Positions 36,197-44,501 of a stretch of 54,200 nucleotides of DNA are shown one piece after another. The stretch covers positions 1 through 54,200 of the forward strand of contig NZ_JVDT01000162.1 in assembly GCF_001076885.1 (NCBI RefSeq), written 5' to 3'. The first letter of the stretch is position 1, and every line of letters begins with the position of its first letter. Both the position numbers and the translations under genes were made by a program. The DNA is from Bacillus sp. 522_BSPC (GTDB taxonomy: Bacteria; Bacillota; Bacilli; Bacillales; Cytobacillaceae). The notes beneath the pieces were generated by a model that worked only from the letters and a program-made list of their open reading frames with translations, had not been told where the DNA came from and ran no database searches.

Positions 36197-38119
36197 ATGG
36201 CTGTAGAATATCACGTAGCAAAAAATGGTTCAGATCTAGGAGAGGGAACGATACAAAGTCCATTTTTAACCATAAACAAGGCAGCTTCAGTTGCGGTTGC
36301 AGGAGACACCGTTATTGTGCATGAAGGGGAATATCGTGAATGGGTAAAACCGAAAAATGCGGGATTAAGCAATACAAGAAGAATTACCTATCAAGCAGCT
36401 GACGGTGAAAAAGTAGTCATCAAAGGCTCAGAGCAGATTCAAAATTGGCAGCAAGTAGAAGGTACTGTTTGGAAAACGGAACTCCCAAATTCATTTTTTG
36501 GAGAGTATAATCCCTATAAAGAGGAAATATTTGGCGATTGGATTGTCTATAATCCAGGTAGACATCTAGGGGATGTATACCTAAATGGAAGGTCTTTTTA
36601 TGAAGCAGAAACATTAGAACAAGTTAAAAATCCTCAAAAGCAAACAGAAGTATTAGATCACTGGACAAAGAAGGTTGTTCCTGTACATAACCCTGAGCAA
36701 ACAGCTTATGTTTGGTTTACTCAGGTAAATGAAGACTCAACAAGTATTTATGCTAATTTTCACGCGTATAATCCGAATGAAGAGTTAGTGGAGATAAATG
36801 TTCGAAAAGCTTGCTTCTATCCTGAAGAAACTGGCATTAATTATATAACCGTAAAAGGATTCGAGATGGCCCAAGCAGCAACACCATGGACACCACCTAC
36901 CGCTGATCAGCCAGGTTTACTTGGCCCTCATTGGAGTAAAGGATGGATTATTGAAGATAATATCATCCATGATTCCAAATGTAGTGGCATAAGTCTTGGA
37001 AAAGAAGGATCAACTGGAAATAACTATCGTACGAAGCGAAAAGATAAACCAGGCTATCAATATCAATTAGAATCTGTCTTCCTTGCGAGACAAGCTGGTT
37101 GGAGCAAAGAGAAGATTGGCTCCCACATCGTGCGAAATAATATAATCTATGATTGCGGACAAAATGGTATTGTTGGGCACCTAGGCTGTGTATTTAGTGA
37201 AATTTATAATAATCACATTTATAATATTGCCTTAAAGAGAGAGTTTTACGGCCATGAGATTGCTGGTATCAAGCTTCATGCTGCGATTGATGTCCAAATA
37301 CACCATAATCGCATTCATGATTGTTCATTAGGAACATGGCTAGATTGGCAAACACAAGGAACAAGAGTCAGCAGCAATCTTTATTATCGTAATAATCGTG
37401 ATTTATTTGTAGAAGTTAGCAGTGGTCCTTATATCGTAGATCATAATATTTTAACAGCAGATTACGCTTTAGATAATCATGCCCAGGGTGGAGCTTACAT
37501 TAATAATTTAATTCGCGGAAAAATGGTCCACCGCAAAATGCTTGATCGTGCGACGCCATATCATTTTCCACATAGCACAGAGGTAGCAGGTTTTGCTGTA
37601 ACGTATGGTGGCGATGATCGTTTTTACAATAATATCTTTGTTGGGGATGAGACGCTAGAAGGTGTTGGTACATCTCATTACAATGGCTATACAGCTTCCC
37701 TTGAGGAATATATTGAAACCGTTCATCAAGAAGAAGGCGACCATGAATCATTTAATAAAGTAGAGCAGCCGGTTTATATTAAGCGTAATGCTTATTTAAA
37801 CGGAGCACGCCCTTTTGAAAGAGAAGAGGAAAAGCTAGTAGAAGATACCTTTAATCCAAGCTTAAAGATAGTAGAAGAAGGAACAGAAGTATATCTATCA
37901 ATTGAACTTCCAGAGAACTATGAGAGTATTCTTGGCGAGGTACAAACAACACAAACACTTGAAAGAGTCCGCATTGTGGATGCTAACTTTGAAAATCCGG
38001 ATGGAAGTGAAGTAGCTGTTGATACGGATTATTTAGGAGAATTAAGACAAGAGAGAAGTGTGCTAGGACCAATAAGCACATTGAAAAAAGGGAAGAATTA
38101 TGTGAAGGTTTGGGGATAA
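36197..38119 (+). CDS. xylC: Beta-xylosidase, GH120 (right-handed beta-helix)
   Basis: 640 residues, the length of Thermoanaerobacterium XylC. Strong resemblance throughout is recalled: YHVAKNGSD near the start, SFFGEYNPYKEEIFGDW, ATPWTPPTADQPGL, KREFYGHEIAGIKLHAAID and GGDDRFYNNIF. The catalytic Asp383 (TWLDWQ) and Glu406 (FVEVSSG) fall within one residue of the XylC positions Asp382 and Glu405. It would release xylose from xylo-oligosaccharides. There is no signal peptide, so it acts inside the cell. GGAGGA precedes ATG 36197. It is divergent from the disrupted AraC regulator. Confidence 0.93.
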   Translation: MAVEYHVAKNGSDLGEGTIQSPFLTINKAASVAVAGDTVIVHEGEYREWVKPKNAGLSNTRRITYQAADGEKVVIKGSEQIQNWQQVEGTVWKTELPNSFFGEYNPYKEEIFGDWIVYNPGRHLGDVYLNGRSFYEAETLEQVKNPQKQTEVLDHWTKKVVPVHNPEQTAYVWFTQVNEDSTSIYANFHAYNPNEELVEINVRKACFYPEETGINYITVKGFEMAQAATPWTPPTADQPGLLGPHWSKGWIIEDNIIHDSKCSGISLGKEGSTGNNYRTKRKDKPGYQYQLESVFLARQAGWSKEKIGSHIVRNNIIYDCGQNGIVGHLGCVFSEIYNNHIYNIALKREFYGHEIAGIKLHAAIDVQIHHNRIHDCSLGTWLDWQTQGTRVSSNLYYRNNRDLFVEVSSGPYIVDHNILTADYALDNHAQGGAYINNLIRGKMVHRKMLDRATPYHFPHSTEVAGFAVTYGGDDRFYNNIFVGDETLEGVGTSHYNGYTASLEEYIETVHQEEGDHESFNKVEQPVYIKRNAYLNGARPFEREEEKLVEDTFNPSLKIVEEGTEVYLSIELPENYESILGEVQTTQTLERVRIVDANFENPDGSEVAVDTDYLGELRQERSVLGPISTLKKGKNYVKVWG

Positions 38120-38148
38120 TGTTTGCATGAATCCTTCCATAATAGGAT

Positions 38149-38189
38149 AAAAAAGCTAGTAAGTCAGCAATCGACTTGCTAGCTTTTTC
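38149..38189. terminator. Bidirectional terminator between convergent genes
   Basis: AAAAAGCTAG...GTC pairs with GAC...CTAGCTTTTT around AGCAATC; T-rich on both strands. Confidence 0.85.
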
Positions 38190-38198
38190 TGTCTTAAA

Positions 38199-38834
38199 TT
38201 AGTCGATGATTTCCAATCCTAATAAAGCGGAAAATTGAATCGCTTGATAAGTAGAAACCTTGCAGCCTCTTAAATCTGATGGGGATACCATTAGTGATTG
38301 GAAAGTAGATGTACTAATGTCCACACCATTAAGAGAAGTCCTTTCAAAATTAGCTCCATCCATTATACATTTTTTAAATTCTACCTTTTTAAAGATACAA
38401 TCGTAAAAATCAGACGACTCTACTGGTGAGTCTAGAAACCGAACTTTTTCTAATTTGGAGCTCCCAAATGCCGCTAAATTTAATAAAGAATCATTAAATT
38501 GAACATTACCAAACCGTGAGTCTGTAAAATCTACGCCTAATAATTTGCAATTGCTAAATGTACATTTGTGTATCGAAGAAATGTTCATTTTGGCGTTAGA
38601 GAAATCACAGTTCTCAAAGACAACATCTGTCATTTCAATACCAGAAAAATCAGTGTTGATAAATTTACAATTTTTAAGCACCATTTTTGATAATCGCACT
38701 TTATTTAATACTTCATCGTTAAAAACGGAATGCTGAATCTGGCACATTTCTAGCTCTAGGTCTTCCTCATATAAAATATCATGAAAATTCCTTGCAGGTA
38801 AATTAGTTGGAATTTTTGGTGCTTCTATTTTCAT
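38199..38834 (-). CDS. Pentapeptide-repeat protein
   Basis: 211 residues, no signal peptide. From about residue 45 to 190, successive five-residue units with Phe or Leu at the centre occur (CKFIN TDFSG IEMTD VVFEN CDFSN, later CKLLG VDFTD SRFGN VQFND), the pattern of a right-handed quadrilateral beta-helix. Some relatives (Qnr, MfpA) mimic DNA and protect gyrase, but most have unknown roles. No partner gene is apparent. Flanked by its own terminator. Family call firm, function open. Confidence 0.9.
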   Translation of the reverse strand: MKIEAPKIPTNLPARNFHDILYEEDLELEMCQIQHSVFNDEVLNKVRLSKMVLKNCKFINTDFSGIEMTDVVFENCDFSNAKMNISSIHKCTFSNCKLLGVDFTDSRFGNVQFNDSLLNLAAFGSSKLEKVRFLDSPVESSDFYDCIFKKVEFKKCIMDGANFERTSLNGVDISTSTFQSLMVSPSDLRGCKVSTYQAIQFSALLGLEIID

Positions 38835-38992
38835 TTAATTACTCCTCTCCAGTTACTTTCCTGTGTCATTAACTATAAGTAAATATGAAGTTAAATGAAA
38901 GACTGTATTTTTTAATGCATTTATGTGCAGCACAATTAGGTATTACATAACTTCCCTATTTCAAGGAACAATAGAAAGTGGAGGTGATTATC

Positions 38993-39124
38993 ATGCCAAA
39001 CAGAAAAGCAGATCCATCAACAATTGGCTTAGGCTCGACACAACCTGAAGGCCAAGGGACAACTACAAAGGAAACGGGGAGAACGAAGGCAGATTCTTCT
39101 CGAAAAAAACAAAAGAAGTCTTAA
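38993..39124 (+). CDS. Small basic hydrophilic protein (possible small spore protein)
   Basis: 43 residues, missed by length-limited gene calling. Ribosome binding site GGAGGTGA lies 7 bases before ATG 38993 and a terminator follows 19 bp after the stop. The product is Lys/Arg/Thr/Ser-rich, with no hydrophobic stretch, starting MPNRKADPSTIGLGST and ending RKKQKKS. The beginning recalls the minor spore protein SspO (KRKA...TI...GQG), but the similarity is weak and short. I call it an unassigned small protein, possibly spore-associated. Confidence 0.7.
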   Translation: MPNRKADPSTIGLGSTQPEGQGTTTKETGRTKADSSRKKQKKS

Positions 39125-39142
39125 TACTTAGCAAAATGAGTT

Positions 39143-39174
39143 AAACAGGCGGAAGCAATTCCACCTGTTTTTTT
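39143..39174 (+). terminator. Terminator after the small basic gene
   Basis: AAACAGGCGG pairs with CCACCTGTTT (one G-U), then a T-run. Confidence 0.85.
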
Positions 39175-39281
39175 GTATTTTAGTTTAGCTGTTAGTTAAA
39201 GCCTAGTGTTGGCATATTTTGTACTTTGATATATATATAATTTGATCCAGGATTGAACCATATGTTCTAAAATAGGTGGGT

Positions 39282-39565
39282 TATGATCTAAAAAACAAAT
39301 ATATGATCCAAAGGGAGGGCGATATGATCCAAAAAACAAATATATGATCCAAAGGAAGAAGGATATGATCTAAAAAACAAATATATGGTCCAAAAGCAAG
39401 GGAGATATGATCCAAAAACGAATATATGGTCCAAAGCAAGGGAGATATGATCCAAAAAACAAATATATGGTCCAAAGTAAGGGAGATATGATCCAAAAAA
39501 CAAATATATGGTCCAAAGGAAGAAGGATATGATCCAAAAAACAAATATATGGTCCAAAGCAAGAT
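39282..39565. repeat. Tandem repeat, seven ~41-bp units
   Basis: Seven near-identical units follow each other without spacers. The unit is two related halves, ATATGATCCAAAAAACAAAT then ATATGGTCCAAAG plus a variable AAGGRAG-like tail. Variation is mostly in the tail and in TCC versus TCT, and the first units have TGATCC in both halves. The region reads open in several frames, but the products are repeats of one short hydrophobic motif and have no ribosome binding site, so they are not genes. It is a minisatellite. Confidence 0.9.
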
Positions 39566-39598
39566 AGTATCCGCCGCTTTTACGACTCTTGCATTCTA

Positions 39599-39630
39599 TT
39601 TTCGTCTATCCACCAGTAGATAGACGAAAA
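39599..39630. repeat. Perfect 12-bp inverted repeat beyond the tandem repeats
   Basis: TTTTCGTCTATC (39599-39610) and GATAGACGAAAA (39619-39630) with an 8-nt loop. The element has no proper T-run on either strand, so it is not a clear terminator. It is perhaps a hairpin bounding the repeat block. Confidence 0.6.
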
Positions 39631-39708
39631 AGGGTGTGGTGTGAATAAGCAAGTATGAAACCTTTTTGGAATTTGAAGCCGATTTATTGTAAGTTTATCA
39701 GAAACCAG

Positions 39709-39738
39709 TTGACAGGCATAAAGAGTGTATTATATAAT
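39709..39738 (+). promoter_or_regulatory. Promoter of the MhqR-like regulator gene
   Basis: TTGACA (39709-39714) and TATAAT (39733-39738) with an 18-bp spacer. The -10 hexamer overlaps the operator at 39736. Confidence 0.8.
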
Positions 39739-39759
39739 TATCTCGAATTCAAGATAATT
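39736..39759. promoter_or_regulatory. MhqR-type operator (site 1)
   Basis: AATTATCTCGAATTC then AAGATAATT, a 24-bp palindrome with one mismatched pair, centred on GAATTC. It matches the B. subtilis MhqR box style (TATCTCGA ... GAGATA) and overlaps the -10 of the regulator's own promoter, implying autorepression. Confidence 0.8.
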
Positions 39760-39774
39760 GAAAGGGAGATTATC

Positions 39775-40230
39775 ATGGATAATAAAGAATTATTAACATA
39801 TGATGAAGATTTATCTTTAAAGGTATTTGTCGTCTTATCGAGAGCTTTGCAATCGATTAAGAAACGAGTAGAAGAAGATATAAAATGTCTTGGATTAAAT
39901 CCTACAGAGTTTTCTGTTCTTGAATTAATTTACAGCAAAGGAGATCAGCCTATTCAAAAGATTGGTGAGAAGGTACTGATTGCAAGTAGTAGTATTACTT
40001 ATGTTGTTGATAAATTAGAGAATAAAAAATTAATAAGAAGAAAGCCATGTCCTAAAGATCGCCGAATAACATATGCAGTTATTACCGAAGAAGGAACGGA
40101 ACTGATGGACAAAGTCTTTCCAAAGCATAAGGCAGCAATGAGAGAGATATGTGGCGGACTGGAAATAAAAGAAAAAGAATTGCTGATTGAACAGCTAAAA
40201 AAATTAGGTCTCCATGCACAAAGCATGTAA
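39775..40230 (+). CDS. mhqR: MarR-family regulator, MhqR-like
   Basis: 151 residues from ATG 39775, preceded by AAAGGGAGA. The reading frame extends upstream but lacks a start site. It closely recalls B. subtilis MhqR: LSRA..SI...............LNPTEFSVLEL.Y.KGDQP and SSITYVVDKLENK, then DRRITYAVITEEG. The winged helix is about residues 40-115. MhqR represses genes for quinone and catechol detoxification and is relieved by quinone stress. The dioxygenase/hydrolase genes downstream are the expected targets. Confidence 0.88.
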   Translation: MDNKELLTYDEDLSLKVFVVLSRALQSIKKRVEEDIKCLGLNPTEFSVLELIYSKGDQPIQKIGEKVLIASSSITYVVDKLENKKLIRRKPCPKDRRITYAVITEEGTELMDKVFPKHKAAMREICGGLEIKEKELLIEQLKKLGLHAQSM

Positions 40231-40243
40231 TTTTTTTAAATTA

Positions 40244-40261
40244 ATATCTCGAATTAATAAT
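40244..40261. promoter_or_regulatory. Candidate MhqR operator (site 2) before the first dioxygenase gene
   Basis: ATATCTCGAATTAATAAT, sharing ATCTCGAATT with site 1. The other half is degenerate; an AATTCATAT lies 12 bp further on. It is 113 bp upstream of the dioxygenase start. Confidence 0.6.
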
Positions 40262-40374
40262 ACTTTAATTCATATTAATAATTACATTTTATAAAAAACG
40301 CACAAATGATTTTTCATCTATTATCTAATATTAAGAATAAAGAAGAATAAATAAAAGAATGGGAGTGAATTGAA

Positions 40375-41313
40375 ATGACGAAAAAAACAAGTGGAATTCA
40401 CCATATTACAGCAATCGTAGGCCATCCACAAGAAAATGTCGATTTTTATGCAGGAGTACTGGGCTTACGTTTAGTAAAACAAACCGTAAACTTTGATGAC
40501 CCAGGAACCTATCATTTATATTTTGGAGATGAAGGAGGAAACCCTGGAACGATAATTACTTTCTTCCCATGGGTTGGTGCACGCCAAGGGGTAATTGGAG
40601 ATGGCCAAGTTGGAGTAACCTCTTATGTTGTTCCAAAAGGCGCACTTCCATTTTGGGAAAATCGATTAGAAAAGTTTGCTATTCCTTTTACCAAAACAGA
40701 GCGTTTCGGAGAAGAATATTTAGCGTTTACGGATCCTCATGGATTATTGCTAGAAATTGTGGGAAGAGAAGAAGGGAAAAACAATAGCTGGCAGTTTGGC
40801 GAGATAATGCCTGAGTACGCAATTAAAGGGTTTGGCGGTGCTACTCTTTTATCCAAGCAACCAGATAAGACAGCGGAAGTTTTAGAAAAGGTAATGGGAT
40901 TTGAAAAGGTTGGAGAAGAAGGAGAATATATTAGATTTCGTTCTTTCAGCGATATTGGAAATGTGATTGATCTTAAAACAACAGCAGGTAGAAGTGGCTC
41001 GATGGGTGTTGGAACCGTGCACCATATTGCCTTTAGAGCAGTGGATGATGAGGATCAATTAGATTGGCAAAAACATGTTTCGGCAAATGGATATCAAGTT
41101 ACACCAGTTCAAGACCGAAATTATTTTAATGCAATCTATTTTAGAGAGCATGGGGAAATTCTTTTTGAAATTGCAACAGACCCTCCAGGATTTGCAATTG
41201 ATGAATCTCAAGAAACAATGGGAGAAAATTTAATGCTGCCAAGTCAATATGAGCAATATAGAGAACAGTTAGAACGAAGATTAATACCAGTTGAAGTAAG
41301 AAATCTCGATTAA
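40375..41313 (+). CDS. Ring-cleaving dioxygenase, MhqA/MhqO-like (VOC fold)
   Basis: 312 residues. Two vicinal-oxygen-chelate halves: residues about 1-150 with GIHHITAIVGHPQENVDFYAGVLGLRLVKQTVNFDDPG, and 150-312. Metal-ligand candidates are His9, the His of TVHHIAF and Glu260 in EILFEIATDPPGF. The MhqA/MhqO group in Bacillus is thought to cleave quinol or catechol rings. It is the first gene of a four-gene operon after the regulator. Its start is preceded by GGGAGTGAA. Confidence 0.87.
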   Translation: MTKKTSGIHHITAIVGHPQENVDFYAGVLGLRLVKQTVNFDDPGTYHLYFGDEGGNPGTIITFFPWVGARQGVIGDGQVGVTSYVVPKGALPFWENRLEKFAIPFTKTERFGEEYLAFTDPHGLLLEIVGREEGKNNSWQFGEIMPEYAIKGFGGATLLSKQPDKTAEVLEKVMGFEKVGEEGEYIRFRSFSDIGNVIDLKTTAGRSGSMGVGTVHHIAFRAVDDEDQLDWQKHVSANGYQVTPVQDRNYFNAIYFREHGEILFEIATDPPGFAIDESQETMGENLMLPSQYEQYREQLERRLIPVEVRNLD

Positions 41314-41335
41314 CTTTGTAAAGGATGATTCTTTA

Positions 41336-41947
41336 ATGCGTGCCATAGATCCGAATACGATTTCAGAAAGAGATAATTATAAATTTTTAATCGGAAGCAT
41401 CATTCCAAGGCCAATTGCCTTTGTTACTAGCTTATCAGAAGAGGGCGTTTTAAATGGAGCTCCTTTTAGCTACTTTAATATTGTGTCTTCTCAACCTCCT
41501 ATGGTGTCAGTATCTATTCAACGCTCTAATGGAAAACAGAAGGATACTGCGAGAAATATAGTAAACAAAAAGGAATTTGTTATTCATATTGTGGATGACC
41601 AAAATGTCGGACAGATCAATCAAACGGCAGCATCCCTTTCACCAACTGAAAGTGAGATAGAATTGGCTAGCCTAACACCAATGGAAAGCAGAAAAATCAA
41701 TGTGCCTGGCATCAAAGAAGCAAAAATTCGTTTGGAATGCGTGCTAGAGCACGCATTAGAATTGGGAGATAAAAATGCCCAGCCTGGCTGTGATTTTCTT
41801 ATCGGAAGAGTGGTGCAATACCATATCGAGGAAGAAATTTACGAGGACGGTAGAATTGATCCAAGAGGATTAGGTGCTGTCAGCAGATTAGCAGGAAATG
41901 ATTATGCAAAAATTGGAGAAATCTTCACAAAAGAAAGACCAAAATAA
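41336..41947 (+). CDS. Flavin reductase-like FMN-binding protein
   Basis: 203 residues. FMN-binding split-barrel family: FLIGSIIPRPIAFVTSLSEEG near the start and NGAPFSYFNIVSSQPPMVSVSIQ are its signatures. It may reduce flavin or quinones with NAD(P)H. It lies 22 bp after one dioxygenase and 24 bp before the next, in one operon. ATG 41336 has AAAGGATGA upstream. Confidence 0.88.
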   Translation: MRAIDPNTISERDNYKFLIGSIIPRPIAFVTSLSEEGVLNGAPFSYFNIVSSQPPMVSVSIQRSNGKQKDTARNIVNKKEFVIHIVDDQNVGQINQTAASLSPTESEIELASLTPMESRKINVPGIKEAKIRLECVLEHALELGDKNAQPGCDFLIGRVVQYHIEEEIYEDGRIDPRGLGAVSRLAGNDYAKIGEIFTKERPK

Positions 41948-41971
41948 TTTCTTTGAATGGAGAGGATAGGG

Positions 41972-42919
41972 TTGCTAATATCAGCAGGGATTCATCACAT
42001 TACAGCTATGGTGAATGATGGACAAAGAAATATTGATTTTTATGCAAGTATTCTTGGATTAAGATTAGTGAAAAAAACAATTAATTTTGATCGACCAGAA
42101 GTGTACCATCTATATTTTGGGAATGAAACTGGCAATCCAGGCACTGTCATCACCTTCTTTCCATGGGAAAAACAGTTGAAGGGCAGAATTGGCACAGGGC
42201 AAGTTGGTGTTACAAGCTATGTTATACCAGTTGGTTCTAGTGGTTTTTGGGAAAGTCGACTTCAACATTTTGGAGTGAAAGTGGAGAATTACAGTAGATT
42301 CGGCGAAAAGTATTTGCAGTTTGCTGATCCAGATGGTCTTCTTATCGAATTAGTTGAACGAAAGGAAGGTCCACTAAATAATTGGAAAATCGGCGATATT
42401 CATTCCTCTGTTGCAATTAAGGGATTTGGCGGGGCAACGTTACATTCTGCTCAACCAAATAAAACTGCAGAAGTGCTTGAAAATATATTAGGTTTTACAT
42501 GTGTTGGAGAAGACGCTGAGTATCTGCGTTTTTCATCTGAATCACATATAGGTAATATGATTGATATCAGATTATCACCAACCGTTCGCGGTCTCATGGG
42601 AGCAGGCACGATCCATCATATTGCTTGGCGTGCAAAAGATGAACAAGAGCTTCAGCAATGGAGGGCTCTTCTAGTAGAAAAGGGGTATTATCCAACTGAG
42701 CTTAAAGACCGAAACTATTTTAAAGCATTATATTTTCATGAAGAGGGAGGCATACTCTTTGAAATAGCTACAGATGGACCTGGATTTGCTGTAGACGAGC
42801 CATTAAGCAATCTAGGGGAGAAGCTTATGCTACCTGATTGGCTAGAGGAAAAAAGAGAAGAGCTTACAGCTTCTTTGCCTAATGTACAAGTTAAAATTCT
42901 AGAGGAGGAGAAAGAATGA
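41972..42919 (+). CDS. Second ring-cleaving dioxygenase, MhqA/MhqO-like
   Basis: 315 residues from TTG 41972 with GGAGAGG 7 bases upstream. An in-frame ATG five codons earlier overlaps that ribosome binding site. A close relative of the protein at 40375 (GIHHITAMVNDGQRNIDFYASILGLRLVKKTINFDRP; C-terminal ILFEIATDGPGFAVDEPL). The two copies may differ in substrate or form a pair. It overlaps the next gene by 4 bp (ATGA), indicating translational coupling. Confidence 0.86.
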   Translation: MLISAGIHHITAMVNDGQRNIDFYASILGLRLVKKTINFDRPEVYHLYFGNETGNPGTVITFFPWEKQLKGRIGTGQVGVTSYVIPVGSSGFWESRLQHFGVKVENYSRFGEKYLQFADPDGLLIELVERKEGPLNNWKIGDIHSSVAIKGFGGATLHSAQPNKTAEVLENILGFTCVGEDAEYLRFSSESHIGNMIDIRLSPTVRGLMGAGTIHHIAWRAKDEQELQQWRALLVEKGYYPTELKDRNYFKALYFHEEGGILFEIATDGPGFAVDEPLSNLGEKLMLPDWLEEKREELTASLPNVQVKILEEEKE

Positions 42920-43527
42920 AACATATTTTCAATAAAGGAAAAGATCCACAAAAGCCAACATTATTGATGTTGCATGGTACAGGGGGAACAGAATTAGATT
43001 TATTGCCTCTTGCTGGGATGATTGATGATGGTGCTTCCGTGCTAAGTGTCCGCGGAAATATTTTAGAAAACGGCATGCCACGTTTCTTTAAGCGTTTAGC
43101 AGAAGGTATCTTTGATGAAGAGGATTTGATTTTTCGCACAAAAGAATTAAATGAATTTCTGGATGAAGCTGCCGAAAAATATGAATTTGACAGAGCCAAT
43201 GTTATTGCAATTGGTTATTCTAATGGTGCTAATATTGCAGCAAGCTTATTATTCCATTATCAGGATGCATTAAAAGCAGCCATTCTTCATCATCCAATGG
43301 TTCCGAGAAGAGGAATTACTCTTCCTGATTTAACAGGAAAAGGAGTATTTATTGCAGCAGGAACAAATGATCCAATTTGTTCACCAGAAGAATCAACAGA
43401 GTTACAATCATTGCTAGCCGCTGCCAACGCTAATGTAGAAATGCATTGGGAAAATAGAGGTCACCAATTAACAGCACAAGAAGTAGAAGCAGCTGCTAAA
43501 TGGTATGCTACATTTATTAATAGCTAA
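42916..43527 (+). CDS. mhqD: MhqD-like alpha/beta hydrolase
   Basis: 203 residues, carboxylesterase/phospholipase fold. Nucleophile Ser in AIGYSNGANIA, acid Asp in GTNDPI and His in NRGHQLTAQE form the triad. In B. subtilis, mhqD lies in the MhqR regulon with a ring-cleaving dioxygenase, and its role is presumed to be hydrolysis of a ring-cleavage product or ester. Here it is coupled to the dioxygenase gene by a 4-bp overlap. Confidence 0.87.
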   Translation: MKHIFNKGKDPQKPTLLMLHGTGGTELDLLPLAGMIDDGASVLSVRGNILENGMPRFFKRLAEGIFDEEDLIFRTKELNEFLDEAAEKYEFDRANVIAIGYSNGANIAASLLFHYQDALKAAILHHPMVPRRGITLPDLTGKGVFIAAGTNDPICSPEESTELQSLLAAANANVEMHWENRGHQLTAQEVEAAAKWYATFINS

Positions 43528-43711
43528 TCTAATCTAGTTAAAAGAAAAAAATAATCATAAATTTCATATAATAGGGAATAAGAAGAACAGCTAACATTGA
43601 AATATCCTTTCAATGGAGGTGGTTCTTATAAGTTTCCTTTACTAAATAAAAGCAGGTGTACTTATGGGGATATTAAATAAATTATTCGGAAAATCAAAGG
43701 AGATGGAAAGT

Positions 43712-44323
43712 ATGTCAAATGTTAAAGTAGCAGTCGTTTTTTATAGTATGGGTGGAACAAACTATCAACTAGCACAATGGGCAGCAGAAGGAGCAAAAGA
43801 AGCAGGAGCAGAAGTGAAGGTAGTAAAAGTACAAGAATTAGCTCCACAATCTGTTATCGACAGCAATGAAGTATGGAAAGCAACAGTAGACGCAACAAAA
43901 GACGTACCTGTTGCATCATCAGAAGATATTGAATGGGCAGATGCCATTATTTTCAGCGTTCCTACACGATTTGGCACAATGCCATCTCAAATGAAGCAAT
44001 TCATTGATTTACAAGGTGGATTATGGGCAACAGGAAAAACGGTTAACAAAGTAGTGAGTGCGATGACTTCTGCGCAAAATCCACATGGTGGTCAAGAAGC
44101 AACATTATTGTCTCTATATACTTCTATGATGCATTGGGGTGCGATTATTGCTACTCCAGGTTACACAGATCCAGTTCTTTTCGGAGCAGGTGGAAATCCA
44201 TATGGAACAAGTGTAACAGTTGGACAAGACGGTAAAATGATTGAAGACGTTCAAGGAGCTGTAAAACACCAAGCAAAACGTACTGTTACAGTTGCAGAAT
44301 GGGTTAAAAAAGGAAATCAATAA
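43712..44323 (+). CDS. wrbA: WrbA-like NAD(P)H:quinone oxidoreductase
   Basis: 203 residues from ATG 43712, preceded by AAAGGAG. A 16-codon extension to ATG 43664 (AGGTG) also reads in frame, but the shorter form fits the WrbA start (VKVAVVFYSMGGTNYQLA) and length. Flavodoxin-like FMN fold: phosphate loop SMGGTN, PTRFGTMPSQMKQFIDLQGGLW and the HGGQEATLLSLYTSMMHWG signature. It reduces quinones by two electrons, avoiding semiquinone radicals. Its neighbours detoxify quinones too. Confidence 0.9.
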   Translation: MSNVKVAVVFYSMGGTNYQLAQWAAEGAKEAGAEVKVVKVQELAPQSVIDSNEVWKATVDATKDVPVASSEDIEWADAIIFSVPTRFGTMPSQMKQFIDLQGGLWATGKTVNKVVSAMTSAQNPHGGQEATLLSLYTSMMHWGAIIATPGYTDPVLFGAGGNPYGTSVTVGQDGKMIEDVQGAVKHQAKRTVTVAEWVKKGNQ

Positions 44324-44341
44324 TGAAAAAAGAATAATAGG

Positions 44342-44373
44342 AAAAACCAGGAGTAATGACTTCTGGTTTTTTA
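44342..44373 (+). terminator. Terminator after the quinone-reductase gene
   Basis: AAAACCAGGAGT pairs with ACTTCTGGTTTT, then TT. Confidence 0.8.
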
Positions 44374-44501
44374 TATGGATGAAAAGGCTTTATTTTTATA
44401 AAAATAAAAAAAGGAGGATTTTTATATTGACACTACCTTAAAATAACTTTATGATAAAAAAAGTAATTCCGACTATATAAATGGGGAAAGGGTGTTTTGG
44501 G

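Noticed and set aside
39281-39562. Overlapping antisense ORFs of about 90 residues with a repeated hydrophobic motif
   Set aside because: They are the translation of the tandem repeat in two frames, with no ribosome binding site and no known family.
39282-39565. Possible CRISPR array
   Set aside because: Units are contiguous with no unique spacers, and no cas gene is present.
39599-39630. Terminator after the tandem repeat
   Set aside because: Strong hairpin but no T-run on either strand and no gene to terminate.
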